The translations under genes were made by a program, and so were the position numbers. Positions 46,912-59,420 of a stretch of 64,000 bases of DNA are shown piece after piece. Origin of the DNA: Caenorhabditis remanei (lineage: Eukaryota > Nematoda > Chromadorea > Rhabditida > Rhabditidae); assembly GCF_010183535.1 (NCBI RefSeq), contig NC_071328.1:7998001-8062000 (forward strand), read 5' to 3'. The notes beneath the pieces were generated by a model, which was given only the letters and a program-made list of their open reading frames with translations, was not told the DNA's origin and did not search any database. Every line of letters starts with the position of its first letter. Positions within the stretch are counted from its first letter, which is position 1.

Positions 46912-47935
46912 ATGATGATGATCTTCTCAAAAGAGAGAAGAATAGATCAAATCGAGATGGGAAAAGATGAATTGTTTCTGTGATTGTTTCTCTTTTTTTA
47001 GGTTTGCTATGTTCAGTACTGTACAGGTTTTTACGACTCTGACAAGGCGATCGAAATGAAAAATGTTGACAGAGATTGTGTTTCCATCTGTTCGGGAACT
47101 TTATTGAGACAAATTTTGATTTGATAAGGGTGGGATATCGACTGAAATTAGAAGAAAAGACGTAGCATCTGTAATCGTCTTTATTCATTTTGAAGCTTCT
47201 TTTACTTCAAAACCGACTTTAACTTTTGATAATTTAGCGAGTTGTTCTAAGAATGAAGCAGAGCACTGTCAAACGTTTGTGGAGCAATCTAACTAAAGTG
47301 ACTCTAATGAGATAACAGTCCTGCTTTGCTGCCACAATCACGCCTAGTCTTGAAGACAATCTGTATGTTCTACTAATCTCCATATTCTGCAAAACACAAA
47401 CTCAGACAAGTTTTTTGCTGCAGACGGTCAGAATGATACAATTCATCAACGTCACTCGCTGTTTCCCAGTTCTTCAGGCGTAAACATATTACAAATTTCA
47501 ATTCTTCCCAACATTCGCGATATGAAAAACACAAAACATGAAAAAAACACTTGAGACTGACTACTTGTCAACTGAAAATGCTCTTGAGTTTTGAAAATTA
47601 TTAGTAGTGTAAAGAGAACAACCCGTCTCTAGGAGCAACCAATATGAGGAAGAAGTGACGTGGAGAAATCTGAAGTCCAGGTGAAAAGGAATTGAAAACC
47701 GAACTCGAAATAAGGCTGAAATCGATTTTATGGATAGTGATAACATCTGAACTGAGCCCCACAATCTGAACGCTGCGTCCCCCGAGTCAGATCCATCATG
47801 AAAAATGCCCCGTACAATTCGAGAAGCACTGATTGTTTGGAAAACGAACGCATCACGACAGAATCACTACATTTGCGAAAATTTACAATTTGAGAGTCCT
47901 TTTAATTTTTTCCTCAAGAAAAAGCCTAATTTTAA

Positions 47936-48337
47936 GGTCCTATTTTGGAGGTAGCAAAAGCAAAAAACTCATACTTGTCACGGGCCGGGCCGGGCCGGGC
48001 CGGGCCGATTTCCAAATTTTCACCGGCCCGGCCCGGCCCAGGTGAAGCGACTTTTTTTTTCGAAAAACATGTTTTTTTCAGCAGTAATTTTTGAAAAAGT
48101 GGTTTTGGGGGCATTTTCTGCAAAAATTCGACTGAATTGATGATTTTATAAGTTCTACAGTGAATTTAGTGATAAAAAAACACTTGAAAATTATTTTTGG
48201 GGTGCAAAAATTTTTAAACATTTTCCACCCGGGCCGACTGGGCCGGCAAAATTTTTCCTCGGCCCGTCAAATAACAAGTATGAAAAAACTATTTTTTGCT
48301 AGTAGTAGTTTTTGTTTTGCTACCTCCAGAATAGGTC
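47936..48337. mobile_element. Palindromic element interrupted by a hAT-like insertion
   Basis: Ends read GGTCCTATTTTGGAGGTAGC on the left and GCTACCTCCAGAATAGGTCC on the right. They are near reverse complements and the same terminus as the element at 28144-28621. Inner AGCAAAAGCAAAAAACT/AACTATTTTTTGCT text continues the homology on both sides of the insertion at 47970-48282, so the hAT-like element landed inside an older copy of this family. Confidence 0.75.
47970..48282. mobile_element. Non-autonomous hAT-like element, copy A (nested)
   Basis: Starts CATACTTGTCACGGGCCGGG and ends AACAAGTATG, flanked on both sides by AAAAAACT (47962-47969 and 48283-48290), an exact 8-bp target-site duplication. 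Internal GGGCC runs near both ends. The right terminal repeat carries a small insertion relative to the left (GTCAAATAACAAGTATG). No coding capacity. Confidence 0.8.
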
Positions 48338-48504
48338 CATTACAGACAAAACCTTCCAAATTGATTATTGGATGGATGATTTCTTGAATACACCAAGGCA
48401 GTGTAATTCCGTAATCATGATAGTTTTCGGCACCAATATCAAGTTTTTCAAACACAACACAGGATATTCAGAAATTATCAGCTCGGGAGAAACATTGTCA
48501 AAAG

Positions 48505-48776
48505 CAGACTTGTCACGGGCCGGGAAGGGCCGAAATCAGGAAAAATTTTGACCCGGCCCGGCCCGGCCCGGCTCTTTTGAAACATTTTGAGTTTTTGATT
48601 TTTTTTTCTGGAAATTTTTTGAATTTTTAGGAAAAATGTGAATATGTATGATAATTTAAGCATTTTTACTCTATTTTTTCGAAAAATTTCAAATAAAATT
48701 TGGTAAAAACGGGTTCCCATTTTTTTGAAATCAGAAAAAATTTTGGCCCGGCCCGGCCCGATTTTTGACAAGTCTG
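48505..48776. mobile_element. Non-autonomous hAT-like element, copy B
   Basis: Termini CAGACTTGTCA and TGACAAGTCTG are perfect 11-bp inverted repeats, and the 8-bp duplication GTCAAAAG flanks both ends (48497-48504, 48777-48784). GGGCC-rich subterminal blocks enclose an AT-rich core that is nearly identical to the core of copy D. 272 bp, non-coding. Confidence 0.85.
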
Positions 48777-50971
48777 GTCAAAAGTTGGTACACTTGTTTG
48801 GAAAACCTAAAACTTCTGAGCAGGCCAACAGGAATTTGAGACAAGAACTGATCAGAGAGAAACAAACGACTTTTAGGCTTTTATAACAGATACCTACTTT
48901 TCATATCTCCCTCGTCTTCGATTGATGATCGTATCCCATAACCGTCTCCATAACGTTCTTATGAATAAACAGCACATATTCTTCAGGTTAAAGGATCGAG
49001 AATATTTTGATATTCTAAAGAAGAGGAAGGGGAAGCGGTTAGAGACTTTTAATTGAGAGCAATAGAACCTAGAAAAGAGCAGAACAACAATGCAGGCTGC
49101 TCTTTTTCTTTTTCAGCAACCTCCTCTCGTTGTGTTGAGAAGAGGACTCAAAATGGGTGGGCTCTGGGAGCCAAGGAGCCAGAGGAAAATAGAGAGAAAG
49201 TAGTCAGCAGCACTTGATGAAATGAGAAGAAAGAAAATGAAAATGAAAAAAAAAGTAGAAGGAAGTGCGGATGGGAATGGAGGATCAACTTCTGAATAAG
49301 AAAGGAAAGCGGAACTTCGAATTCAGAATAACTTATGCAGGGGAACTCGGAGAACTGAAAAAAACCATAAAAATAGAAATACAATACAAGACAAAGGGGG
49401 AGTAAAAAAGCTCTGAACATTTCAGTGGATCATAGTTTCTGCTTCTTTTTGATGGGTTTCCGAAATTCAGAAAGGAAAATAACCGCTTGATATCCGATGA
49501 AGACTATTCTGGTGTCCTACTGAAAACACGTCTTCGTCCGACCAGTAATTCCAAATTAAATTACCATATCGAAAGTTATGTCAAGAGGATTGTCGCCATT
49601 GCGAAAGGGATATATTGTATTCCTCAATGCGGTCGGAGATTTTCCTGAATTCTGAGATACACTTCTGTTCAGAAATATTTCAATCTGAATCGTTCATTTC
49701 TTTCGTCGCTTCAGATTTATCATTCACTCATGAAAACAAATACTGTGGATCACTTCGGTTCAGTATTCGATGGAATTAAAAAGTGTATCAAGAATTCCAA
49801 AAAAAAAATTATCTAAGAAAACTAGAAAAAAAAATAGGAAACCCAACAAAGGCGAAGAAAGAAGAACTGATGAAGTGGAACGACGAAGCGAAAAGACGAC
49901 GAAAGAGGAAAAAGGCGATAATTGCCTTTCGCTGGAGCCTTTTTGGTTGGTTCCTGTGGGTTTTTTAAACGAAAAGAGGGTTTAGATTTGCATTTTTACA
50001 ACGTAACAAAATATCTGACTTTTGACACAAAAAATATCGATATATTTTTCTTGTTAATTTGTAACCCAACAGTAATTTCAAATTAAAATGTTTATCTGTC
50101 ACATTGCTTCCCAATTTTCAGTTTCCTCAACTTTTTTTTTGCATTTTATCATGTTCTCCACCCCTTTCATTTTTTCATTTGCTGTTTCCGCTTTTAATTA
50201 ACCCATTATCATTATTTTTTTCATCCAATTGTACCCCCATGATGCTCAACTACCTTCCACTAGTCGAAGACCGCCGCCAAGACGAGAACGAAGAAACACT
50301 GCATCTGAAAATGCCGCTGAAAATACAACAAACTGAGAATATGAATCTTTCACGATTCTATTTCCCTACCGCTTTTTTTTCTTCTCGTCGCACATCGGAG
50401 ACACCACAGATCCCCTGAACAGCTAATAGGGTTAAGAGTATGTAATTTCGCTAAAACTCAAGAAGAAATAAAAGTTGGGCAACTAAAAAACCAGAAAATG
50501 AAATATACATTATTGGATTTTTGGTTTTTTTTATTAAAAATCTGTGTACGTTTTCACAGCAAAAGGTGAAAATAAATACACTAAATATTTGGATTGAGAA
50601 GAAGAAAGGGAAATAAAACGGTTTCAAAAGAAAAATGAGGGGACGATGGGATTTCAGTTGAAGGGTGTAGAGAAACAGAGATACGTTAAAAACCAAACTT
50701 TTTCCAAAGTATTTGCCAAAAATGAAAATATAACAAAAAACGTTGTTTGAATGGTTTTTGTTGAGGTCGTGAGAGTTGGAGAAAACAGTATATTGGGATG
50801 GGTGAAGGAAGAGCGGGAAAAGAGAATTAAATTAAGAAATATAGTATATGTATATCGACTCTGCAATTTTTGTTACAAATGCAGAAATTTTCGGGGTGAA
50901 GATGAAAAATGGGACAAAAACAAATAATTTAAAAGAGAAAAGTGAGCTGCACACGGTGAGAAGAAAAATAT

Positions 50972-53900
50972 TTAAAAGGTGCTCATGTTGACGTCAGCGG
51001 TGAAATCTGGCTTTCCATTATCTCGCTTGGATGCTGGTCCTCCACGTCCGTCTCCTGGCCGTTTTCCGCGTCCCCGTCTGTTTGCCCTGAATTCAATGAA
51101 AGCAATTAGAGTGATGAAAAAACAGTATTTTATAAAACTTGCATGTCTCTGATAAATAACTGTCTAGCACTGTCTACCAAATACGTTAACTCAGACTCGA
51201 ACCTTTTCTTGTTCGAAGCACATACTCTTCTAATTTTATCCAACTGTCTGTCTGTATGTGTGCGAAGTCAATAGCATAGAAACTTACATTCCACCGCGAC
51301 CAGGAGACCCACGGAATCCACCGCCTCTCGGTGATCCGCGTGGCCCGCCTCTGAATCCACCTCCATTAAAACCTGCTGGCCCGCCATAACCTCCTCCGAA
51401 ATCTCCGTACGCTCCAGGACCTCCATAACCACCACCGTTATATCCTCCGTATCCCATGTCACCACCGTAGCCTCCTCCCCATGGCATTGGCATGTCGTAT
51501 CCGTTGTTGAAACTGAAAATACAAATTATCGAAAAGAAGAGTTGTTATTCCTTAGGATTGATACACATCTTCACCACTACAAACTTGTCAGCTCAATTAG
51601 AATTTGTTTTTTAAAAACAAAAATCAGAGTTAGCTAGCTAATGGAGGCTTTCCGTGCCAATTTTTAGTAAAACCAACCCGTACTGATTAGGATAGTATCC
51701 GCCTTGATTTCCTTGGTTCCCATGGCTTCCATGATTTCCGTAATTTCCACCACCGCCTCCGCGATGATGATTTCCACCGCGTCCTCCTTGATTTCCACCA
51801 CCGGATCCTCCACCGAATCCACGCCCACGCATTGCTGGTTTCTTCTTCTTCTCTTGTGGAGGTTTAGCGAGGGAAGCTTCAACAACAGTACCCTCCAACT
51901 CTTTTCCATTCCATTGTTCCATTGCTTTCATGCAATCATCACGTTCATTGAAATGAATGAATGCGTAGTCTTTGACTTTCTTAACACGATCCAAACTGGC
52001 ATATTCTTTGAACAACTCAGTCAACTTTTCCTCGGTTACAGCCTCTTTGATGTTACGAATGTAAAGCACTTTCACTTTAGACATCGTATCCTCATCTGGT
52101 TCTTCTTGCTGCTCAGCCCAATCGACGTACACATCCGCGTTGAATGGACGGATCTGGAAAGAAATTTTGTAGGATATCGAAACAAGTGAATTTTTTCCTG
52201 TCTCAGAAATGATTAGAGCATAAATAATAATTTGACATAAAATAGGAAAACTAAATTTGTATGAGACGCTCACAAATTGAAAGCGCGACGTTTCTCAAAT
52301 TCGATTTTTACCTTGTGTTGTGCAATCTTTCTCTTGATATCCGACGCAGTTTTGTGATCGATGAAATCGACGAAACAGAATCCACGATTACGTATCTTCT
52401 CGTTATCAGGAACCGAATAGACAATAACGTCGGTTACGCCCTCTGAAACAAATAATAATTCTGAAATGAGCTTATAGAAAACATGCGTGTTGTCTGCTGG
52501 AAAGAATACGCATATAAGACAGAAACGGTTGTGATAATATGAGATATCATAAAAATAACATAATCCAAGACCACATCACAATAGAAAACTGATTTTCTTC
52601 GCCATAAAGACCCATTTAGGTGTCTCTTTAATCTTTTATTTATTGGTTTTTGGCTGGAAATCATTTTGAAAAATTATCGAAAAGTGGGGCTATACCTGCA
52701 TGAGACTTGAGCTCTTCAAGAATTTCGTCTTTAGATTTCGTCTTCGGAATATTTCCCAGAAAAAGGCGAGTGTTAGCGATCGAAACGTTCACTTTGAGTG
52801 GTTTTCCAGTCGAAATTTCGTGGCCGTCAAACTAAAGGAAATGAAATGTTGAAAATAGAATGCGTTGGTTTGGTTTTAGAAGTGTTTTTCTTTTCTGGGG
52901 ACTTATATCCACCAAAATGCATACACAACGCATAAAATAATTTTGATATATACATCAAATACTATAGAAAACCTAGAAAAAATTAACACCCTAATAGCCG
53001 AAACCAACCTTCTTAGCAGCATTTGTTGCGTGCTCTTTTTCACAATAGGTAACGAAGGCGTATCCACGAGAGGCACCGGTCATTGGATCCATCATCAGAC
53101 GGAAATCCCAGATCTTACCGGATTCGGCAAAAAGTGGAACGAGGGTGTCCTCAAAGAGGTCAGTTGGGATGTGGCCGACGTAGATCTGAATAAATAACAT
53201 ACTTTTAAATCATTTGAATTTTATCTAAAATAAGTTCAGGCGCCGTTACGCATGAAGTTTATCCTCTTTATTACCTCGTGCCCTGAACCAGCTGGCCCTG
53301 TGATAGGTCCGTCCCAATCTGGTGGTGGACCGCCAACTTTTCTCTGACCGATCGTGACTTCCAGTTGATAACCGGTGTCTTCGAGCATCTTCTTCAATGA
53401 CTCCAATTCGGGTCCATTGATTAGTTTTCCAGAAGTCACTGCATTGGCTCCCTGTTGACGACAACGATCTTTGAATGAGCGAATCAGCGATGTGACGTAG
53501 AGAGATTTGGTAGTCACACCGAACAACTCCGAACTTTTAATTTCGGAGAAAATGAATTTGGCCTGTTCAAGGTTGACCGAGTTTATGATGTCGACAGCTC
53601 GATCGTCAAGATCTTCCGGGGAGAGTAAGCCTGACTCATATATTTCACAGACAACGTCGGCAATGGCTGGCTTCATTTTCAAACCAATCAACTTTTTGTA
53701 GTTCTCCGTGTCGGCATATTTCTAAAAAATAAATAAACGAAAAGATGACATAATTTTTTAGCTTACACTTGGTTCGCCGGAGCTTCCATTTTCAGCTGGT
53801 TTGGCTCCATTAGTAGCGGTTTCAGCAGTGGCGTCGGTGGTGATTTCAGTTGTAGCTACAGCAGTATCAGTTGGTGTCTCTTCGGGAGCCGGAGCAACCT

Positions 53901-53985
53901 CTTCAGTTTTTGCTTCTGCGACGGCAGCGGCAACCTTCACCTCTTCCGCCTCCTGTTTGACTTCTTGTTTGACTTCCTCACTCAT
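50972..53985 (-). CDS. hrp-2: hnRNP Q/R-type RNA-binding protein (HRP-2)
   Basis: Eight exons: 53985-53767, 53721-53275, 53185-53009, 52831-52696, 52442-52312, 52153-51678, 51512-51288 and 51086-50972; 641 residues. An acidic, Ala/Glu-rich N-terminus is followed by the NURR-type helical region (about 74-170). Three RRMs come next: RRM1 from IYVGHIP (223), RRM2 from RLFLGNIP (about 300), RRM3 from VLYIRNI (about 395). The C-terminal third is Gly/Arg/Tyr-rich with many RGG boxes and ends VNMSTF. SYNCRIP/hnRNP R proteins bind mRNA and act in splicing, transport and stability; C. elegans HRP-2 regulates alternative splicing. The start follows an SL1-type acceptor (TTTTTTCAG). All RRM core motifs are present. 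Confidence 0.95.
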
Positions 53986-55123
53986 TGCGGAAGAACTGAA
54001 AAAAATATCAGTATAGAAATTGTAGAACTAGTGAAATAAACATACGAGAAGAATCTATAAATTGAAAAACTGAAAGACAATAGAAAAAAAAACAAGAAAT
54101 ACAAAAAACAGGTGGATTTTGAATAAGACAGTGCAGCCTATTTCCCACAAATTAAAAAGAATTTTCGATATGAATAGAATCAATACAGGTTCTAAATGAT
54201 CTGTAAAAATGGAATAACTCGAGCTTAATCAGTGATACTGAAACTTGAGCGGTAAGTGGAAGAATTGAAAAGATTATCATTAGCATGAAGATTTTACGTC
54301 AACCCTGGTTTTCAACGTTTTCCACAAAAATATAATAGTTTTTGACTCGAATACATGGAAAATCGGTAGGTTTCTATTTCTGAATATTGAAATACACTAG
54401 AAAAACAAGCTAAGCGGTCTAAAAAAAGATGAGAACGTCTTCAAATTCGAATCGAACGGCGGCAAACGCAAAAATCGAAGCAGCGAGCGTTTTCGTGGCG
54501 AGATATCTTTTGCAAATTGGGTGTCCTCCCTTTAACTCTCTTCGTCTGCGCCTCGTCTAGCTATGCATACAATGCCACTGCTCCCTCATCGCGCGGTGCG
54601 GTAGCGAAGCGGTCGTCCTTCAGAACAGATGGCGTTCATCTGCACATAGAGTGCTCCAGAAGACGTCGAGCGAATAGAAAAAGAAAGGGATATAAATGTA
54701 TTCAATGTGGGGACGAGTTGTGTGAGAGAGAAGGAAAAATTTAGAGGATCGGAGGAATAAGCAAGAAGAAGGCCGTTTTGGGCTACGGTGAAAGTGAAGG
54801 ACGCATCAGCTAGGAGCCTAACGGGGAAGATGAGCTGGCAAGAAGAAGAACGTTGTTGAATAGAATCTACATCAATGCAGGGGGATGAATAAAGGCGCTA
54901 AAAGTTCAGCGTAAGCGATCGATTTCAGGTTTCTAACGGTAACTTACAATAAGTACAGTTTTCAGATTGCATCTCCACTCTTCCATAGTTTTGTTTCTTT
55001 TCATTCATTTTCCAAGGCGTTTTTAATTAGCTTTAATTTTTCATAGAAAACAAATAATTGAGGTAGAAGAAGAAAGACAATGGTGGAAACAATTTGCCGC
55101 AAACGCAAAAAAAAACTGCAGAT
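53986..55123. other. Intergenic, hrp-2 promoter side
   Basis: About 1.1 kb between the hrp-2 start and the stop of the next minus-strand gene. A GC-richer patch at about 54500-54680, with CTTCGTCTGCGCCTCG and GCGGTAGCGAAGCGG, is the likeliest hrp-2 promoter. A 75-codon plus-strand open frame there has no family match. Confidence 0.45.
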
Positions 55124-55968
55124 TTAATGTGGAAGAACGGAAGACGTTGGTTGTGGAGGTCTCCAGCTGCATCGACGTGCATCATTGAGCAAAATGCAAA
55201 CTTCAACAAAATACAGAGCAGCGCACAAGAATAGTGAAGCCTAGAAACATAAAAAATTACTGAATTTTTGTCTTTTTTAATTACCGTAGCCAAGGCTGGC
55301 ATGGTTGCCCAATCAGGATTCATATCTGCCCAGTGTGCAGCACAGAAGACCCACATTAGTATCCCGGATACCAGGAGTCCCACAGACACAGTCACGTAAA
55401 GTATAGCTTCCTGAAAAATGATAACGTTTTTTCATACAGTAGTTGTGGGTTACTGTATCCAGCTTCCTTCTCAAACAATTTCGGCGCTTACCATAATAAA
55501 TCCACATGTTGCTGTAATATGCGTATTGAGCATGAAAGTATATTCCAGCAAAACTCCAAAGCTGACAATAATTCCAAGAAAACAGAAGAAGAGGGCGGGT
55601 CCTCTTTCATCGTTTACAGGTTGACTTCCACAGACCAATACGATAGCGAAGAAACACATAGCCTGAAAGAAAGCTTTCTGATAAAAGCAGTATTCAGTCT
55701 GTTTCATTTCAACTGTACAACAATTCGTGTCAAAAAGATCTATCACTGTGCTCGAATAGATACCAAAACATGAAAACTGGTGACCTGGCAACGTAAAATT
55801 TCCAAACAATCAACTCACAATACAAACTATTTTGGTGATTCCTCTGCATTGGGATGCATAAAAAGTGTCCAATGTTATCACTTTTTGTCCCCAAATCACT
55901 TGCTTCGGATAGAAATTTTCGACTTGTTCTACTGATCCTTCATCTGATATTTGTTCTTCGATATGCAT
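55124..55968 (-). CDS. Four-TM MARVEL-like membrane protein
   Basis: Exons 55968-55819, 55662-55492, 55410-55285 and 55240-55124, all phase 0, encode 187 residues. A polar N-terminus of about 39 residues precedes four hydrophobic segments: GITKIVCI joined across intron 1 to AMCFFAIVLVCGS; GPALFFCFLGIIVSFGVLLE; ILYVTVSVGLLVSGILMWVF; ASLFLCAALYFVEVCILL. The topology and spacing fit MARVEL-domain (CMTM/MAL-like) vesicle-trafficking or junction proteins. The match is by topology rather than a diagnostic motif. A TTTTCCCAG acceptor 7 bp before the ATG supports the start. Confidence 0.75.
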
Positions 55969-57293
55969 GATTCTTCTGGGAAAATGGATATATTTAAGGA
56001 ATTTTACAATTTTTTGGAAGAAAGCAGACTTGAGGAGTTTGGATTTACAATAAGACAACTGAGAAACATTGGAAAATATTCTGATCGGAGAGACTAATTC
56101 TAGGGGCGGAACGAGAGTCACGAACTCTCCTATCAATTATGTCTGACTATTTTTGCTGTTGAAAAAAGTGTCCTACTTTACAGGAACACTCTGTACATGA
56201 AATATTTCAACTTAATAAATTAAAATCTAGTTTTGCTTAACATAAAAAATAAAATTCCAAAATTATATGGTTATTCATGACACGGCTCAAAAAGTGATAA
56301 CTTGTTGAAACGGAATACAGTAGATGACAGTACTAGAAGATGTTATTCAACTATTATATAAATGTTATAAACATTTGATACAACTCAAAAAAATGAAAGA
56401 AATTCGAATAACTTATAAACAGAAAATCCTTGAAACATGGTACAAACTAAAAGTTTATTGCAAAAAATTATTATCGATAGAGCAAACTCTCTGGATTTCT
56501 GAAAAACACCGAAAATCAGTGACGGAGAGTAAATGTCCAAACAAGAGGAAGTAATCTCAGGTAGTAATAATAATAATAAATAAAAGAAAAGTTGAAAGAA
56601 GTCAACTGTATTTACTTTCTTCCCTCCCACGACTGTCCGCAAAGTGGCAAATAAATAAAGAAGGAGAGAGAGGAGTTGAGATATAGTGGGGAACATTACT
56701 ACTGTACAGGTGCTCATTGAGCATTTATTTATATTAAATCGGGTTTTTGGAAACTGGAAATATAGAGATATTTCGTGTAAAAACAATGGGAAAACAGTCA
56801 ATCTTCACAAAAACAAAACCAGACATTTGGAAGTTTTTAACCATTATTTCACAGGATTTGAAAAGTCAACTGGTTTCAAAACTTGCAAATACTGAAGCCT
56901 GGTTTTGGGTAAAATTTTACTAGAATGCATTCAAAGCGAAAATAGATACATATGTTATACCGGTTGGTCTCCCTCCATAGAAGGGATTACTCAGTACATA
57001 TATGCGTAGTATACCATAAAAAGTTCGTTTTATGAACAGATATAGAGATGTATTATAGGATTATAGAGTACCGGATCGAACTCTTGATCAACAACAAGAA
57101 AAAACATGTCTGTCTGTCTCCTGCATGTCCGGATGTCCACCTATCAATTGGTTCTCCCCCCTCGACATATCCATCAGCAGAGGACATTCATTCCCAAATA
57201 CAGCTAAACCAATAGTCAATGTGTCCAATTCATCTTTGTGAGATATCCAAAATTATAATTATTTCTGCTAATTTTCAATAATTGCTTTATGAA
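55969..57293. other. Intergenic region
   Basis: About 1.3 kb between divergent genes. It contains one possible short gene (56324-56554, listed separately) and otherwise AT-rich DNA without recognisable features. Confidence 0.45.
56324..56554 (+). CDS. Possible short Lys-rich protein (76 residues)
   Basis: A single uninterrupted frame from a true ATG, with a ...ATACAG acceptor-like site 3 bp upstream and AATAAA at 56575-56580, about 21 bp after the stop. The product is Lys/Leu-rich and probably helical (MTVLEDVIQLLYKCYKHLIQ...). A longer stop-free frame on the opposite strand (56385-56801) overlaps it, so chance cannot be excluded. Confidence 0.3.
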   Translation: MTVLEDVIQLLYKCYKHLIQLKKMKEIRITYKQKILETWYKLKVYCKKLLSIEQTLWISEKHRKSVTESKCPNKRK

Positions 57294-59049
57294 ATGCGTT
57301 CTTCACGAAGTAATTTTGTCAATTTCATGTTTGTTTTAATGTTTGGTAAGCAGAGAATATATCAAAACTGTTTTGATAAATTTCTCGTTTTTCTCAGGAT
57401 TCTGCATAATAGTTTATCTTCTGATTTCAAAAAGTTATAAATGGGAGAATTGTTTGAAAGATTCAAAATCAGAAGAAAATATTGAAGACACTGGTGAAAT
57501 AATGTTGAATGGGTTCCGACTTCAGGTGAGGTTCTGGATGGAAAAGCTACTCAAAAATGGTGTTAAATCATCTTCAGGATCTAAAAAATGCTCCATTCCC
57601 ACCTCCTGGACCATTCCCTCTGGACATGCCTCTTCCAGATAATCGTAAAACTCTTCAAATTTCAATGTTCACTGCCAAAAATGGACGTGGCTTGGGTCAA
57701 ATGCTATTCGAATTATCCGCTCTTTTTGGAATATCGAAACAACTTGGCAGAGTGCCAACTATAAATAGAGGGGGCGGAGTTTGGAATACGGTAACTAATG
57801 CAGTCACCCAACACTTCCCGGTTTTCGGATTGATGTTTGAGATGACAGACATTGAAGTGAGTTTTTTTTAATTCTTGGATCAACTGAATAAAAACATTAA
57901 TTAATTCTTGTCAAAAAGATTAATTCGTTCAGGATTCTGCAGCAATCAACGTCAACCTGAACATCCGATTCTGCTGTAAATTCGAGGATCCCAGAAATCT
58001 GAAATCAATAGAACAGCAGCATTTATTACTCAATGGTGTCTATTTTCAGGTATTTCTTTCTCTGTGGCTTCGTTTTTTTTCATTTTTCTATTTTCAAAAA
58101 GTTTGTTTGTCTGATATCTTGTTAACACGAGGTTATCATTTCAGAGTTTCAAATATTTCCATGATTTTCAATCGGAAATCCGCATGGCTTTGACTCCTCC
58201 CCCCGATAGTGCACTTCGAGCGGAACTGATGCTTCCAGCAGACTTCCGAGATGATTTCATGTAAGAAACAATTCAAACTTTTTCATTTATTTAAAAAAAG
58301 ATTCTGAATACATGGTTTCTTCAGAATTTGCGTTCATACAAAACGACCAATGATTCAAGATTCTGGGCTCTCGAAGCCTTCTGATCCTATTTTTACACGA
58401 AGAGCCACAGATTTCCTCGTTTCGAAATGTAAGTTTCCCCTTTACAAGCCCCGCACACTTTAAACTTTCAGACAAAACTCCTTCGAAACGTGTCACTGTT
58501 GTGATTTTTGGAAATGATCCGATTTGGTCTCAAAACTTATTTCACGGTGAGGCGAAGCTATATAATACCTATTTCGATAGTGTCGGATACATTTTTAGAC
58601 AAAATTGGAAAGTCAAACTATTTTTCCAAATTCAATGACTCTTCGGATTCAATTCTTCCCACGGATTCTCCAGATTACACAGTAAGAATTCAACAAAATG
58701 AAAAATTAGAAAAACGATTTAGGCTCTTCTTACTCTCGGTCTCTCCGCAATCGATGACGTGGCATTCTCCAGAAATTTCTGTGATTCCATTTTACTAACT
58801 GCTCCAACAAGTTCATTTGGATGGTGGTTGGGATACCTGGCGAAGGATACGGCTGAAATTTACTTCCGGTATGGCGGCTTTGCTGAATTATTGTTCGAAC
58901 TACTATAGGATAATTACAGAGACCCAAAAGAGGCACCAGATCAATTGTACGCTGAAATGAGACAAATTGATTATTACCCGAATTCCTGGAATAAATTGAG
59001 AAGTTCTAGATTTGATAAGAAAATGAAAGAGAGTTATAATTTTGAATAA
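57294..59049 (+). CDS. GT11-type alpha-1,2-fucosyltransferase-like protein
   Basis: Ten exons: 57294-57345, 57398-57525, 57578-57856, 57933-58049, 58145-58260, 58325-58428, 58472-58546, 58599-58681, 58723-58868 and 58920-59049; 409 residues, a typical length. A short cytoplasmic tail (MRSSRSNFVNF) and a signal-anchor segment (FVLMFGFCIIVYLLI) indicate a type II Golgi enzyme. The lumenal domain has GRGLGQMLFELSALFGIS, matching the family's GGLGNQMF nucleotide-sugar motif. ICVHTKRPM matches the V-H-x-R block, and DSILLTAPTSSFGWWLGYL the SSFGWW block. Expected to transfer fucose from GDP-fucose to galactose-containing glycans; the acceptor is unknown. The start is the first in-frame ATG before a clean signal anchor, and AATAAA overlaps the stop codon region (59045). 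Confidence 0.85.
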
Positions 59050-59420
59050 ATCTTTCGGAAGCTTGTATTTGAATTTAAAAAAAAGACATGCATTGAAAGA
59101 AAACGACAAGAGTCTGAAAGGAAACATGATTCTATTGGCTGATTTGTAAGAACGAATTAACAGTTTTTGGTTACAGAAAAGCAAGTAAACACAAATAGAA
59201 CATAACATTTTGAGTATGTGAATGCTACAAAAATGTGTACTATGATAATTAGGAAAACACTAAGTTTTGAATTTTCAGGAGGCTTATCGAAAACAAAACT
59301 TTGTGACATAATATGAATAACGTGATGAAGTAAATTACGCAGGAATAACTGGGAATGAGAACAAGATGATATTGAAAAACAAGTAAAAGAAACGAAACAT
59401 GATGCTGGAAACACCAAAAC
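59050..59420. other. Convergent intergenic region
   Basis: About 370 bp between the stop codons of the GT11-like gene and the next minus-strand gene. AT-rich; open frames are without support. Confidence 0.5.

Larger units (their letters stand above)
46680..50971. other. Upstream region of the ksr-2-like gene, with transposon insertions
   Basis: About 4.3 kb between the ksr-2 start and the hrp-2 stop codon. It holds a second GAGACGCAG-like motif at 46898, the nested elements at 47936-48337, and the hAT-like element at 48505-48776. Purine-rich tracts run through 49000-50000 and T/C-rich DNA follows. Short basic open frames on the plus strand at 49770-50418 have no reliable starts or splice sites. 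Missing 5' exons of ksr-2 could lie here but none is convincing. Confidence 0.45.

Noticed and set aside
49770..50418. Basic or Pro-rich open frames on the plus strand
   Set aside because: No reliable ATG/splice combination; composition follows local purine-rich or T-rich tracts.
55519..55773. 84-codon plus-strand open frame
   Set aside because: Antisense to the MARVEL-like exons; no independent support.
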